A stretch of 64,000 bases of DNA from Acidobacteriota bacterium (GCA_947465645.1 CANIBQ010000017.1:8275-72274), one strand, 5' to 3'; shown: positions 33,437-43,579, counted from the first letter of the stretch. The notes: generated by a model from the letters alone, not told the origin. Made by a program: numbers and translations.

Positions 33437-36412
33437 ATGTCGTCGTTTGTCAGGTTCGTTGTCCTTGCCGTCGCGTGCGTTCTGATTCCGGCCGCCGCGT
33501 CTGCTCAGGGATCCATCGCCGGTGTCGTGAAGGACGCGTCGGGGGCCGTGCTGCCCGGCGTGACCGTTGAAGCGGCCAGCCCGGTGCTCATCGAGAAGGT
33601 TCGAACGGCCGTCACCGACGGCGCCGGCCAGTACCGGATTCTGAACCTCCGTCCAGGCTCTTACAGCGTGACCTTCACGCTGCCGGGATTCGCCACCGTC
33701 CGCCGGGAGGACATCGAGCTGACCGGCGCCTTTACCGCGACCGTCAATGCCGATCTCCGCGTGGGCGGCGTTGAGGAAACGATCACCGTCAGCGGTGAGA
33801 CGCCCGTCGTGGACGTCCAGAACGTCAACCGGCAGCAGGTGCTGGATCGCGAGCTCATCGACGCCATTCCGACGGGACGGAACCTGGCGGGTGAGACGCT
33901 GCTCACGCCTGGCGTCGGCGGCCTCGAGGTGGGGGGCGGAAACTTCCGCACCGACACCCTGAGCACGACCGTGCACGGGAGCACGGCCGAAGACCACCGG
34001 ACCACGCAGAACGGCGTGCCGGTCAGCGTCGCGTTCGGCGGCGGGCAGAACTTCGGCCAGAACTCGAACGTCGTCGCCTACGAGGAGGTGGCGGTGGACA
34101 CCGGCGCCGCGTCCGCGGAGATCGCGACGGGCGGAACGCGGTTCAACCTGATCCCGCGCGACGGCGGCAACTCGTTCTCCGGCGTCGTGTTCGGCAGCAT
34201 CATCACCGAGGGGATGCAGGGCGACAACTACACGCAGGAATTGAAGGACCGCGGCCTGGCGACCCCAGACAAGATCAAGCAGTTGGTCGACATCAATCCC
34301 GGCTTCGGCGGACCGATCATGCGGGATCGCCTGTGGTTCTATTCCACCTACCGCTACAAGACGGTGAACACCTACCCGCCGGGAATCTTCTACAACCGGA
34401 ACGCGAACAACCCGAATCTCTGGACGTACGAGCCAGACACGAGCCGCCGGCCGTCCAACGACGTCGACGCCATGGACGCGCAGTTGCGCATCACCTGGCA
34501 GGCGACGCCCAAGCACAAGCTCGGCTTCCACTGGAACGAAGCGACCAACTGCCTGTGCGTGGCCGACACGACCGCGACCCGCACGCCGGACGCGAGCATC
34601 ACGCGCAACTTCCCCAAGATGCGCAACCTGTTTGCCGACTGGACGGCGCCGTTGACCAATCAGATGCTGCTGGAGGCGGGCATGGTCCGGCGGATCGAGT
34701 TCGTCACCCGGGATCTGCCTCCGGAATCGAACCCGTCGATGATCTCGGTGACCGATCAGGGCCTCGGCAACCTGGTGTATCGGGCGCCACCCGGACCGGT
34801 CCGCACCACCTGGTACCGGACGATGTTCTACCGTGCCGCCGCGTCGTACGTGGCTGCCGGCCATGCGGTGAAGGTGGGCCTTACCGGCGGCCTGATGGTC
34901 GATGAGACCACGAACTTCAGCGCCACGGCGCCGTACGACTTCCGCTTCAACAACGGGGTGCCCAATCAGATCACGTTGTACGCGGTGCCCTACGACCTGA
35001 CGTGGAACGGACGCGAGACCGGCCTGTACGCGCAGGACCATTGGACGATCGGCCGCCTGGCGCTGAGCTACGGCGTGCGCTACGACTACTACAGCAACTC
35101 GTTCAAGGATCAGCACCTGCGTCCCGGGCCGCTGGTCCCGAACCGCAACGTCGAGTTCCCGGACTCAACCGGTGTGAGCTGGCACGATCTGACGCCGAAG
35201 AGCGGGGTGGCCTACGACCTGTTCGGCAACGGCAAGACGGCGCTCAAGGTGAGCCTCAACAAGTACCTGCAGGGCATGGGCAATGGCGGCGTGTTCGGAA
35301 CCACGATGGCCCCGGTCAGCCTCACGGTGACCAGCACCACGCGCGCCTGGACCGATACCAACCGTGACTTCGTGCCCGACTGCAATCTCGCCAGTCCCGA
35401 CGCGAATGGCGAGTGCGCCGCCATGGCCAACCGGGCCTTCGGCAGCAGCCGCGCGGGCTCAACCTACGACCCCGATACGCTCACCGGCTGGGGCAAGCGC
35501 GGCTACAACTGGGAGTTCTCGGCGGGCGTGCAGCAGGAGGTGCTGCCGCGGGTCGCGGTGGACCTCGTCTACTTCCGCCGCTGGTACGGCAACTTCGTGA
35601 CGACGGACAACCGGGCCGTGTCGGCAGCGGATTACGATCAGTTCAGTCTGACCGCGCCGGCAAATCCCGGGTTGCCCGGCGGCGGCGGGTACGTGGTGTC
35701 GGGCCTCTACGACCTCAATCCGTCGAAGTTCGGCACTCCGGCGGACAACTTCATCACCTTTTCCGACAGCTTCGGCAAAGAGACCAAGCGATGGAACGGC
35801 GTCGATGTCATCCTCAATGCCCGGCCCCGCGACGGCATCCTGCTGCGCGGCGGGGTCAGCTCGGGGCGCACCAGTACCGACAACTGCGAGATCGTGACCC
35901 AGTTGCCGGAACAACTGTTTGGCGCTCAGGTGCTGGGGGTGGCGAACGCCAACGTGTGGCTGCCGCAGGCGAACTGCAGTCAGACGGGTGCATTTCTGAC
36001 GCAGGTCAAGTTCCTCGGGTCCTACACGATCCCGCGGGTGGACGTGCAGATCAGCGGCGGGCTGCAGAACGTGCCCGGACCCGAGGCCCTGGCCAACTAC
36101 GCCGCGCCGACGGCGGCGGTCCGGACGTCGCTCGGCCGGGATCTCTCCGGCGGCGCGCGCAACGTGACCGTGAATCTGATGGAGCCCGGAACGGTGTACG
36201 GCGACCGTCTGACCGAGCTCGACCTGCGCGTCGGCAAGCTCCTGCGATTCGGCGCGACGCGCACCAACGTGATGCTCGAGATCTACAACGTGTTCAACTC
36301 GAGCGGGGTGCTCCTGCAGAGCAACACGTTCGGGGGGGCCACGCCGTGGCTCCAACCGCAGTCGATCATGCCGGCGCGCTTCATCAAGCTGGGCTTCCAG
36401 ATCGATTTCTAA
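33437..36412 (+). CDS. TonB-dependent receptor, Oar-like
   Basis: 991 aa; GGGAGG ribosome site 5 bases before the ATG. Signal peptide ending AAASAQG, regulatory-like beta-sandwich (IAGVVKDASGAVLPGVTVEA), plug (EETITVSGETPVVDVQNV, RFNLIPRDGGNSFSGVVFG) and a barrel ending KLGFQIDF. Two barrel loops hold Cys pairs (NCLCVAD; DCNLASPDANGEC). Its C-terminus is the closest match in the window to the receptor stump at 1282-1351. It diverges from the PQQ dehydrogenase gene. Ligand unknown. Confidence 0.9.
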   Translation: MSSFVRFVVLAVACVLIPAAASAQGSIAGVVKDASGAVLPGVTVEAASPVLIEKVRTAVTDGAGQYRILNLRPGSYSVTFTLPGFATVRREDIELTGAFTATVNADLRVGGVEETITVSGETPVVDVQNVNRQQVLDRELIDAIPTGRNLAGETLLTPGVGGLEVGGGNFRTDTLSTTVHGSTAEDHRTTQNGVPVSVAFGGGQNFGQNSNVVAYEEVAVDTGAASAEIATGGTRFNLIPRDGGNSFSGVVFGSIITEGMQGDNYTQELKDRGLATPDKIKQLVDINPGFGGPIMRDRLWFYSTYRYKTVNTYPPGIFYNRNANNPNLWTYEPDTSRRPSNDVDAMDAQLRITWQATPKHKLGFHWNEATNCLCVADTTATRTPDASITRNFPKMRNLFADWTAPLTNQMLLEAGMVRRIEFVTRDLPPESNPSMISVTDQGLGNLVYRAPPGPVRTTWYRTMFYRAAASYVAAGHAVKVGLTGGLMVDETTNFSATAPYDFRFNNGVPNQITLYAVPYDLTWNGRETGLYAQDHWTIGRLALSYGVRYDYYSNSFKDQHLRPGPLVPNRNVEFPDSTGVSWHDLTPKSGVAYDLFGNGKTALKVSLNKYLQGMGNGGVFGTTMAPVSLTVTSTTRAWTDTNRDFVPDCNLASPDANGECAAMANRAFGSSRAGSTYDPDTLTGWGKRGYNWEFSAGVQQEVLPRVAVDLVYFRRWYGNFVTTDNRAVSAADYDQFSLTAPANPGLPGGGGYVVSGLYDLNPSKFGTPADNFITFSDSFGKETKRWNGVDVILNARPRDGILLRGGVSSGRTSTDNCEIVTQLPEQLFGAQVLGVANANVWLPQANCSQTGAFLTQVKFLGSYTIPRVDVQISGGLQNVPGPEALANYAAPTAAVRTSLGRDLSGGARNVTVNLMEPGTVYGDRLTELDLRVGKLLRFGATRTNVMLEIYNVFNSSGVLLQSNTFGGATPWLQPQSIMPARFIKLGFQIDF

Positions 36413-36421
36413 AGTAGACGC

Positions 36422-36460
36422 AACTCCCAGCGCCCGATCTTGCATCGGGCGTTGGGAGTT
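36422..36460. terminator. bidirectional hairpin between convergent genes
   Basis: A 17-bp stem (AACTCCCAGCGCCCGAT with ATCGGGCGTTGGGAGTT, one G-T wobble) and a 5-base loop between the receptor stop and the stop of the gene on the other strand. No T-run. Confidence 0.65.
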
Positions 36461-37493
36461 ACTCGAGCCGGCGAAGGATCGCCTCGCCGGCTTCCCTCGT
36501 GCCAAGGGCACCGCCGACGTCGCGCGTGACCTCACCCGCCCGCACCGCCTGCTCCACCGCCAACTCAACCCGCCTGGCCGCGTCGGCTCGTCCGAGGTAG
36601 TCGAGCATCATCGCTGCCGACAGAACGGCGCCGATCGGGTTCGCGACGTTCTTGCCCGCCAGCGGCGGCGCAGAACCGTGCACCGGCTCGAACATGGACG
36701 TGCGGCCGGGATGCAGGTTGCCGGACGCCGCCATGCCAAGGCCCCCCTGCAGCGCCGCCCCCACGTCGGTGATGATGTCCCCGAACAGGTTGTTGGTCAC
36801 GATGACGTCGAACTGGGACGGGTCCTGCACCAGGAACATCGCCAGCGCGTCGATGTACATGTGGCTCGCCTCGACGTCCGGATAATCCTTCCGGACCTCC
36901 GCGAACACGCGCTGCCAGAGCGCATGTCCGTGGGTCATGGCGTTGCTCTTGTCGGCCATGCAGACGCGGCGGCGGCTCCGGCTTCTTGCCGCCTCGAACG
37001 CGTGGCGGAGGATCCGGTTCACACCTTTATGTGTGTTGACCTCCTCCTGGATCGCCACCTCGTCGTCGGTGCCCGGCTTGAAGCGTCCGCCCACCCCGAC
37101 GTAGAGGCCCTCGGTGTTCTCGCGAAACACGATGAAATCGACGTCAGCCCGTGACCGGTTCTTGAGGGGACACAGGCGCTCGTCGAGCAGGCGCACCGGC
37201 CGGCGGTTGACGTAAAGATCCAGCTCGAAGCGCGTCCCAAGGAGGATGTCGCGTGCGTGGCGGTTGTCCGGCACCCGCGGGTCGCCGAGCGCGCCGACGA
37301 GGATCGCGTCGAAGGATCGAAGCGTGGCGTAGCCGCCCGGCGGGATCGTTACACCTGACCGCAGGTAGTGGTCGGCGCTCCAGGGCAGCGTCTCGAGCTC
37401 GAGCCCGCCCACGCGCGAGAGCACCCGGACGGCTTCGGCCACGACCTCCGGCCCAATCCCGTCGCCTGGAATAACCGCGATCCGATGACTCAC
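36459..37493 (-). CDS. isocitrate/isopropylmalate dehydrogenase family enzyme (LeuB-like)
   Basis: 344 aa, correct length for the decarboxylating dehydrogenase family. N-terminal IAVIPGDGIGPEVVAEAVRV; substrate-phosphate/hydroxyl region FRENTEGLYVGVGGRF; metal-binding Asp region NNLFGDIITDVGAALQGGLG; and nucleotide loop EPVHGSAPPLAGKNVANP. The reaction is NAD+-dependent oxidative decarboxylation of a 2-hydroxy-dicarboxylate such as 3-isopropylmalate, tartrate or isocitrate. No leucine-biosynthesis gene is adjacent, so leuB is likely but not proven. Convergent with the receptor gene at 33437 and divergent from the one at 37708. Confidence 0.8.
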   Translation of the reverse strand: MSHRIAVIPGDGIGPEVVAEAVRVLSRVGGLELETLPWSADHYLRSGVTIPPGGYATLRSFDAILVGALGDPRVPDNRHARDILLGTRFELDLYVNRRPVRLLDERLCPLKNRSRADVDFIVFRENTEGLYVGVGGRFKPGTDDEVAIQEEVNTHKGVNRILRHAFEAARSRSRRRVCMADKSNAMTHGHALWQRVFAEVRKDYPDVEASHMYIDALAMFLVQDPSQFDVIVTNNLFGDIITDVGAALQGGLGMAASGNLHPGRTSMFEPVHGSAPPLAGKNVANPIGAVLSAAMMLDYLGRADAARRVELAVEQAVRAGEVTRDVGGALGTREAGEAILRRLE

Positions 37494-37707
37494 AGACCGA
37501 TGTTACATGTCGGAATTCCGGATTCGATGTCGGAATCTCACCACGGGCTGACCTCCATTCGATATCGGCGCAAAACGGGCCGCCAGGTTCGTTCGGCCTC
37601 GCGTGCCGGGCCTGAAGCAGGGACGGACTGCCGGCAACAGCAGGCCAATTCCGATCACATTTCAATCACTTACGGGCGGATCCCCTCTTGCTGGGCCACA
37701 GACCGCC

Positions 37708-40641
37708 ATGTCCTATTGCCAGCGCTTCGCCTCGATCGCCATCTCATTGTTCGTCGTCGTCGCCCCCGTTTCACGGGTCGCGGCTCAGGGCGTCCAGGTC
37801 GGCACGGTCTCCGGCATCGTCCGGTCCACCGATGAACTTCCGCTTCCGGGTGTCACGGTGACCGCGACGTCCCCCAACCTTCAAGGCGAACGCATGGGGG
37901 TCTCGGACCTCAACGGCGTCTACTACCTTCACGGTCTGCCTTCGGGCAGCTACACCGTCAGTTTCGAGCTCTCGGGCTTTCAGTCCGCGACGCGCGAAGC
38001 GATTGACGTGCGCATCGGCCGCGTCGCGACCGTCGACTCCGTCATGTCGATCGCTGGCGTCACCGAGAGGGTGACGGTCACCGCCGAAGCGCCATCCACA
38101 TTGAGCAGCCCCAAGCTGAGCCAGACCTACAGCAAGAGCGAGGTCGACGCGCTGCCCGCCGGACGCAGGCCGGTCGACATCGCCGAGCTCGCCCCTGGCG
38201 TCACCGCGAACCCGTTCAACGTCGCCCAACTGACCATTGCCGGCAGCTTCGGCTTCGACAACGTGTTCATGGTCAACGGCGTCGACGTCAACGACAACAT
38301 CTTCGGCACCTCGAACAACCTGTTCATCGAGGATGCCGTCCAGGAGACGTCGGTCCTGACCCACGGGATCTCGGCCGAGTACGGCCGGTTCTCAGGCGGG
38401 GTCATCAACGTCGTCACCAAGAGCGGCACCAACACGTTCAGCGGCAGCTTCCGTGAAGGGTTGAGCAACCCGAAGTGGATTGCCGAGACGCCGCTCGAGA
38501 AACGTGGCACCGTCCGCCACGTCGACGTCCTGAGCAAGACGCATGAAGGCACGTTCGGCGGCGCGGTCGTCCGCGATCGCCTGTGGTTCTTCACCGCCGG
38601 CCGCTACGAGACGGCGAACATTCCCAGCACGTTCGCCCAGAACGGCGCCAGCTACACCAGGACCGATACGAACAAGCGCGGCGAAATCAAGCTGACCGGC
38701 ACGGTGGACCCGGGCCAGAGGATCGAAGTCAGCTTCATCGACAACGCGACGCGCCAGGCCAACATGACGGCGGTCGGCGCCGCGGCGGTGCTCGATCCGG
38801 GCACGCTCACCAACCGGGAGCTCCCGAACCGGCTGTTCGCGATGAACTACAACGGCGTCGTTTCGCCGACGCTGTTCACCACGCTGCAGTACTCGCAGAA
38901 GCAGCAGAGCTTCCGCAACAACGGAGGCACCAGCACCGACTTCGTGAAGTCGCCGTTCCGGACGCTCGGCGCCACGCCTGGCGTGCCCGGCGGCCTCTTC
39001 TACAACGCGCCGTATTTCGACGCGACCGACCCTGAGCAGCGGAACAACCGGCAGCTCACGGGCTCGCTGACCTACCTCATGGCGAGCCCGCGGTTCGGCA
39101 GCCACGAGATCAAGGGCGGAGGCGAATACTTCGTCAGCACCGGCATCGGCGGCAACTCGCAGTCGTCCACCGGCATCGTCTTCATGACGGACTACCTCAC
39201 GAGCGGCGGCGGTGTCGTCCGCGATGCGGACGGCTCGCCGATTCCGCTGTTCGTGCCAGGCCAGACGCGGATCTTCACGTTCCAGGCGACGCGGGGCGCA
39301 GAATTCAACGTCAAGACCTCGTCGCTCTTCGTCCAGGACCGATGGATTGCGGGCCCGCGGCTGACCTTTGATATTGGAACCCGCGTCGAAATGGTGCGCA
39401 GCAGCGCGACCGGCGACGTCAACGCTGTCAACAGCAGCGCGATCATGCCGCGCCTGGCCGCGACCTACGACCTGCAGGGCAATGGCGAGACCGTCCTCTA
39501 CGGGACCTACGGACACTACTCCGGCAAGTACAGCCAGGTGCAGTTCGGGGTGAACACCAACGTCGGACGCCCGAGCGAGGTGGACTACCTCTACTCGGGG
39601 CCCGCGGGCCAGGGCGAGAATTTCGCGCCGGGCTACGACCGCGCCAATTACTCGAACGTCATCTTCGCGAGCTTCCCCACGGCCAACGTGCAGATGGCGG
39701 AGGGCATCAAGTCCCCCCTGACGCGCGAGTTCACGCTCGGTGTCGGGCGCGAGCTTGGCTCCAACGGGAGCGTCCGAGCGACCTACGCGTGGCGCACGGC
39801 GTCGAACTTCGTGGAGGACTTCGTTGACACCACCACGGGCGTGACCAACGTGCCGCTGGTCGGCGTGCTGACGAACCGCGTCTACGACAACACCGACGCC
39901 CTCTACCGTGACTACCAGGCGGCGATCTTCCAGGCCGGCTACCGGATGTGGAACCGCATCAGCGTCAACGGCCACTACACGCTGCAGCTCCGCAACCAGG
40001 GCACGTTCGCGGGCGAGGCCGCCAACCAGCCCGGCATTCCCTCGGTCTACGGCAACTTTCCGGAGATCTTCGCTCCGGCACTCGACCGCCTGATGCCGGA
40101 GGGACGTCTCGACAGCTACCAGCAGCACAAGCTTCGCGTGCACGCGGTGGTCTCGCAGGGGCTCGGACGGTTCGGATCGCTCGACCTCGCGCCGATCTGG
40201 CGCGTCAACTCGGGCGGCGTCTACAGCCTGACTGCATCGATCCCCGTGCCGGCGCGGCAGTTGGCGAGGAACCCCGGCTACCCGGCCAGTGACATCAGCG
40301 CCGCGACCCGTCAGACCGTCTTCTTCGGCGACCGCGGGGGGTACGACTTGAAGGGTTACGGCGTGATGGACCTCGCCGGCACCTACAACGCCCCGGCGTG
40401 GAAGTCGGTGCAGCCGTGGTTCAAGGTGGAGGTCTACAACCTCCTCAACAACCTTAAGCAGATTGCCTGGGATCGCACGATCTCGGTCGACCCGAGCGCG
40501 CTCGACGCCAACGGCATCCCGACCGGCTACATCAAGGGACCGCGATTCGGCCAGGCCACGAGCGGCGCGCACTTCCCGCAGCCGTACCTGGGACAGAACG
40601 GCGGGCGGACCCTGAGGATGGCTTTCGGCGTAAGATTCTGA
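37708..40641 (+). CDS. TonB-dependent receptor, Oar-like, first gene of a DUF1800/DUF1501 operon
   Basis: 977 aa from ATG 37708, chosen because it gives a signal peptide (MSYCQRFASIAISLFVVV to RVAAQG); an earlier ATG at 37603 adds 35 residues without signal features. Regulatory-like domain GTVSGIVRSTDELPLPGVTV, plug ERVTVTAEAPSTLSSPK and VVTKSGTNTFSGSFREGL, barrel to LRMAFGVRF. The DUF1800 gene follows after 34 bases and DUF1501 after that, so receptor and exported partners are probably made together. Ligand unknown. Confidence 0.88.
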   Translation: MSYCQRFASIAISLFVVVAPVSRVAAQGVQVGTVSGIVRSTDELPLPGVTVTATSPNLQGERMGVSDLNGVYYLHGLPSGSYTVSFELSGFQSATREAIDVRIGRVATVDSVMSIAGVTERVTVTAEAPSTLSSPKLSQTYSKSEVDALPAGRRPVDIAELAPGVTANPFNVAQLTIAGSFGFDNVFMVNGVDVNDNIFGTSNNLFIEDAVQETSVLTHGISAEYGRFSGGVINVVTKSGTNTFSGSFREGLSNPKWIAETPLEKRGTVRHVDVLSKTHEGTFGGAVVRDRLWFFTAGRYETANIPSTFAQNGASYTRTDTNKRGEIKLTGTVDPGQRIEVSFIDNATRQANMTAVGAAAVLDPGTLTNRELPNRLFAMNYNGVVSPTLFTTLQYSQKQQSFRNNGGTSTDFVKSPFRTLGATPGVPGGLFYNAPYFDATDPEQRNNRQLTGSLTYLMASPRFGSHEIKGGGEYFVSTGIGGNSQSSTGIVFMTDYLTSGGGVVRDADGSPIPLFVPGQTRIFTFQATRGAEFNVKTSSLFVQDRWIAGPRLTFDIGTRVEMVRSSATGDVNAVNSSAIMPRLAATYDLQGNGETVLYGTYGHYSGKYSQVQFGVNTNVGRPSEVDYLYSGPAGQGENFAPGYDRANYSNVIFASFPTANVQMAEGIKSPLTREFTLGVGRELGSNGSVRATYAWRTASNFVEDFVDTTTGVTNVPLVGVLTNRVYDNTDALYRDYQAAIFQAGYRMWNRISVNGHYTLQLRNQGTFAGEAANQPGIPSVYGNFPEIFAPALDRLMPEGRLDSYQQHKLRVHAVVSQGLGRFGSLDLAPIWRVNSGGVYSLTASIPVPARQLARNPGYPASDISAATRQTVFFGDRGGYDLKGYGVMDLAGTYNAPAWKSVQPWFKVEVYNLLNNLKQIAWDRTISVDPSALDANGIPTGYIKGPRFGQATSGAHFPQPYLGQNGGRTLRMAFGVRF

Positions 40642-40675
40642 CGCCATCTGTCAGTCGACAGCAGGCTCCGAAGTT

Positions 40676-42136
40676 ATGGCAGACAGCGAACACGTTGCTC
40701 ACCTGATGCGAAGGGCGGGGTTCGGCGCCACCCCGGCGGATCTCGCCCGATTCGAGGCCACCCCCCTGTCAGAGGTGGTGGACTACCTCGTCGACTACGA
40801 CCGCCTGCCCGACGACGTGGACTCGAAGATCGGGCAGAGCGCCTACGTCGGCGTCACCGCCTCAGGGCCGTTCTCGCCCCACACGAACATCGATCACGCG
40901 CGGCAGCGCTGGCTGTTCCGCATGGTGCACTCGCAGCGGCCGCTCCAGGAGAAGATGACGCTCTTCTGGCATAACCACTTCGCCACCGCGTACACCAAGC
41001 TCGCCGGGGGTGTCGGGCCCATCCTGGGCACGAAGATGATGACGCACACGCGGGGCGCGCTGCCCGGGCCGCCGGGACAGATCGAGCTCCTGCGCCAGTA
41101 CGCGCTCGACAGCTTCCAGACGCTGCTCTTCGAGATTGCACGGGATCCGGCGATGGTGGTCTGGCTCGACGGCCGGACCAACTTCCGTGCGCGTCCCCAG
41201 GAAAACTTCGCGCGCGAGATCATGGAGCTCTTCACGTGGGGTGTCGGCAATTACACCGAGCAGGACGTCTACGCCGCGGCCCGCGTGTTCACCGGCTGGA
41301 ACCTGAGCCCGCGGCTGGGCGGCGCGAACAACAACGATCCGAACGCGTACCACGAGTTCTTCTTCAACCCGAATCAGCACGATACGTCGGCCAAGAGCTT
41401 CACGTTTCCGATCTATCGCGACGGCGGCAAGACGATTCCCGCCAGGTCGGCTGCCGACGGCCTGCGGGACGGGATGGACTTCGTTGCCGCGCTGGCCGCG
41501 CACCCGGAAACGGCGCGGCGGCTCGCCCGCAAGCTCTGGGGGTTCTTCATCAGTGAGATGGAGTCGCCAGACCCGCGCTTCGTCGACGCGGTTGCCAGCG
41601 AGTACCTCGCCAACGACACCCGGATGAAGCCGGTCGTCCGCTACATCTTCCGATCACCCTGGATGCTCGAGAATTCCTATCGCTGGACCCGGTATTCGTG
41701 GCCGACCGAGTACGTGGCGCGCGCGATTCGTGAAGTCGGCTGGAACGGCTTCTCGGTCGATGCCGCGCGCACGCCGCTCGCCAACATGGGCCAGACGCTC
41801 TTCGAACCGCCGGATGTAGCGGGCTGGTCGCTCGGCGGCGAGTGGATTTCGACCGGATCGATGCTCGCGCGCATGAACTTCGCCGCGACGCTGGCGTCCA
41901 ACCAGCGTTTCAATCTGTCGCGCGCGGCCGCGGCGGCGTCGCGGACGCCGGAGGAGCTGATGGGATTCTTCCTGAGCCGGCTCTCGCCCGCCCCGATCGA
42001 CAGCGTCCCGAACAACGCGCTGATGACCTATCTGCAGGCGGGCGCGACGTGGCCCGCCAACGATGCGCAACTCCTGGCGAAGTCGGCAGGCCTGACGAAG
42101 CTCCTGATCGGCTCGTCGGAATACCAGTTTATCTAG
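40676..42136 (+). CDS. DUF1800 family protein
   Basis: 486 aa. Starts with the DUF1800 hallmark EHVAHLMRRAGFGATPADL and continues with LFRMVHSQRPLQEKMTLFWHNHFAT, DSFQTLLFEIARDPAMVVWLD, NFAREIMELFTWGVGNYTEQDV and ARVFTGW. No clear signal peptide is seen, although DUF1800 proteins are usually paired with an exported DUF1501 protein, as here. Biochemical role unknown; the family is thought to act with its DUF1501 partner in handling macromolecules at the cell surface, which is only an association. The DUF1501 gene follows after 11 bases. Confidence 0.88.
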   Translation: MADSEHVAHLMRRAGFGATPADLARFEATPLSEVVDYLVDYDRLPDDVDSKIGQSAYVGVTASGPFSPHTNIDHARQRWLFRMVHSQRPLQEKMTLFWHNHFATAYTKLAGGVGPILGTKMMTHTRGALPGPPGQIELLRQYALDSFQTLLFEIARDPAMVVWLDGRTNFRARPQENFAREIMELFTWGVGNYTEQDVYAAARVFTGWNLSPRLGGANNNDPNAYHEFFFNPNQHDTSAKSFTFPIYRDGGKTIPARSAADGLRDGMDFVAALAAHPETARRLARKLWGFFISEMESPDPRFVDAVASEYLANDTRMKPVVRYIFRSPWMLENSYRWTRYSWPTEYVARAIREVGWNGFSVDAARTPLANMGQTLFEPPDVAGWSLGGEWISTGSMLARMNFAATLASNQRFNLSRAAAAASRTPEELMGFFLSRLSPAPIDSVPNNALMTYLQAGATWPANDAQLLAKSAGLTKLLIGSSEYQFI

Positions 42137-42147
42137 AGGGACGCCCG

Positions 42148-43410
42148 ATGAAGATTTCCCGCAGGGAGTTCGTTCGCGATGGCGTCGCCGCCTTTACCGT
42201 GGGCTTCGCCGCGCCGGCCTTCCTGAGCGATATTGCGCAGGCGCAGGGGGCCTTGTCCCGTAACCTCGTCGTCGTCTACCTGAGCGGCGGCAACGATTCG
42301 CTGAACACCGTCATCCCGTACACGGACCCGTTCTACTACAGCCGTCGTCCGGAAATCGCGGTTCCTGCCGGACAGGTCCTGCAGATCGGCAGCGACAGCG
42401 CCGGCAAGCCGCTCGGCCTGCACCCGCGACTGACCGGGCTGCGGACGATTTTCAACGAGGGGCGGCTGGCGATCGTCCAGCGCACCGGCTACACCAACTC
42501 CAGCCGTTCGCATTTCCAGGGCATCGATATCTGGGGCTCCGCCAATCCCAGCGCGCCGACAGGACTGGGATGGCTGGGCCGGTATCTCGACACGCTGCCC
42601 TCGCCGGTGGATCCGCTCGCCGCCTGGAACACGACGCGCGAAACGCCGCGCGCGCTTGTGGCCCGAACCGTCGGCGTGCCAGCGATTCCAGACCTGAACA
42701 TTTACAGTCTCTCCAGCCCCAACCCCGCCGCCGAGGCAGCCCTGGAGCGGGTGGCCTCGACCGAGATGACGGCGTACGCCCCGGCAGATCGTCCTCACCT
42801 GGCGTTCGTCAATGGATCGGCCCTGGGCGCGCTCAACACGCTTGACCGTGTGGCGTCGGTCAGGACCTACGCGCCGACGGTAACCTATTCCAATAACGGG
42901 TTCGCGCTGGCGCTCCGAGCCGTCGCGGGCTCGATGGTGCGCGGCATCGGCACACGGGTGTACTGGGTGTCGACAGGCGGGTTCGACACGCACGCCGGAC
43001 AGGGGAACGCCGGCGGCGGCACGTACGCAACGCTGATGGCGACGGTCGGCGACGGCCTGGCGGCGTTCTACAACGATCTGCGCAACCAGGGGCTGCTCAA
43101 CGACACGTTGATCCTGGAGTTCTCGGAGTTCGGCCGGCGCGTGTCCGAGAACGGCAGCGACGGCACCGACCACGGCGCGGCCGGTGTGATGATGGCGCTT
43201 GGCGGCGGGGTGCGCGGCGGGCTGTACGGGACGGCGCCGTCGCTCGATCCGAGCCCGTCCAATCCGTCGCTCGAGAACAACGGCGCCGACGTGCGGCACG
43301 AAACAGACTTCCGAGCGGTCTACGCCCGCGTGCTCGAGGGGTGGCTCGGCACACCGTCGACGAGCATCCTCGGCGGTAACTTCCTCGCGAACGCTCCGGC
43401 AATTATCTAG
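42148..43410 (+). CDS. DUF1501 family protein with Tat signal
   Basis: 420 aa from ATG 42148. Twin-arginine signal KISRREFVRDGVAAFTVGF, then the DUF1501 (sulfatase-like fold) core: LVVVYLSGGNDSLNTVIPY, LGLHPRLTGLRTIF, GYTNSSRSHFQGIDIW, YWVSTGGFDTHAGQ, LILEFSEFGRRVSENGSDGTDHGAAGVMM. The Asp, His and Asn/Ser residues of these motifs resemble alkaline-phosphatase-superfamily metal sites. Last gene of the receptor/DUF1800 operon. Precise activity unknown. Confidence 0.88.
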   Translation: MKISRREFVRDGVAAFTVGFAAPAFLSDIAQAQGALSRNLVVVYLSGGNDSLNTVIPYTDPFYYSRRPEIAVPAGQVLQIGSDSAGKPLGLHPRLTGLRTIFNEGRLAIVQRTGYTNSSRSHFQGIDIWGSANPSAPTGLGWLGRYLDTLPSPVDPLAAWNTTRETPRALVARTVGVPAIPDLNIYSLSSPNPAAEAALERVASTEMTAYAPADRPHLAFVNGSALGALNTLDRVASVRTYAPTVTYSNNGFALALRAVAGSMVRGIGTRVYWVSTGGFDTHAGQGNAGGGTYATLMATVGDGLAAFYNDLRNQGLLNDTLILEFSEFGRRVSENGSDGTDHGAAGVMMALGGGVRGGLYGTAPSLDPSPSNPSLENNGADVRHETDFRAVYARVLEGWLGTPSTSILGGNFLANAPAII

Positions 43411-43430
43411 AACGTCTTTTATCATTACGC

Positions 43431-43486
43431 AGTGTCCGGCTTCAGCCGGACTCACGCGGTCCGCCTGAAGGCGGACACTACGTACA
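43431..43486. repeat. paired REP element related to the ends of the 3779-4253 element
   Basis: Two adjacent hairpins: GTCCGGC-ttca-GCCGGAC (43434-43451) and GTCCGCC-tgaa-GGCGGAC (43459-43476), closed by GACACTACGTAC. The outer ends are inverted copies of each other (12 of 13 bases). An outer inverted pair CTAGAACG (43407)/CGTTCTAG (43496) surrounds it. Confidence 0.75.
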
Positions 43487-43579
43487 CATGGAAAGCGTTC
43501 TAGCTGGGCACTGAGCCGGACGATTTCGCGCGCATCTCGCCGGGATCCTGCCGCAAGCAGTACGCAGCAGTTGTCGTGA

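Noticed and set aside
33314..35116. 600-codon frame antisense to the receptor at 33437
   Set aside because: Shadow of a high-GC gene; Arg/Val/His-rich and without domains.
38392..40647. 751-codon frame antisense to the receptor at 37708
   Set aside because: Also a shadow; no recognisable motif.
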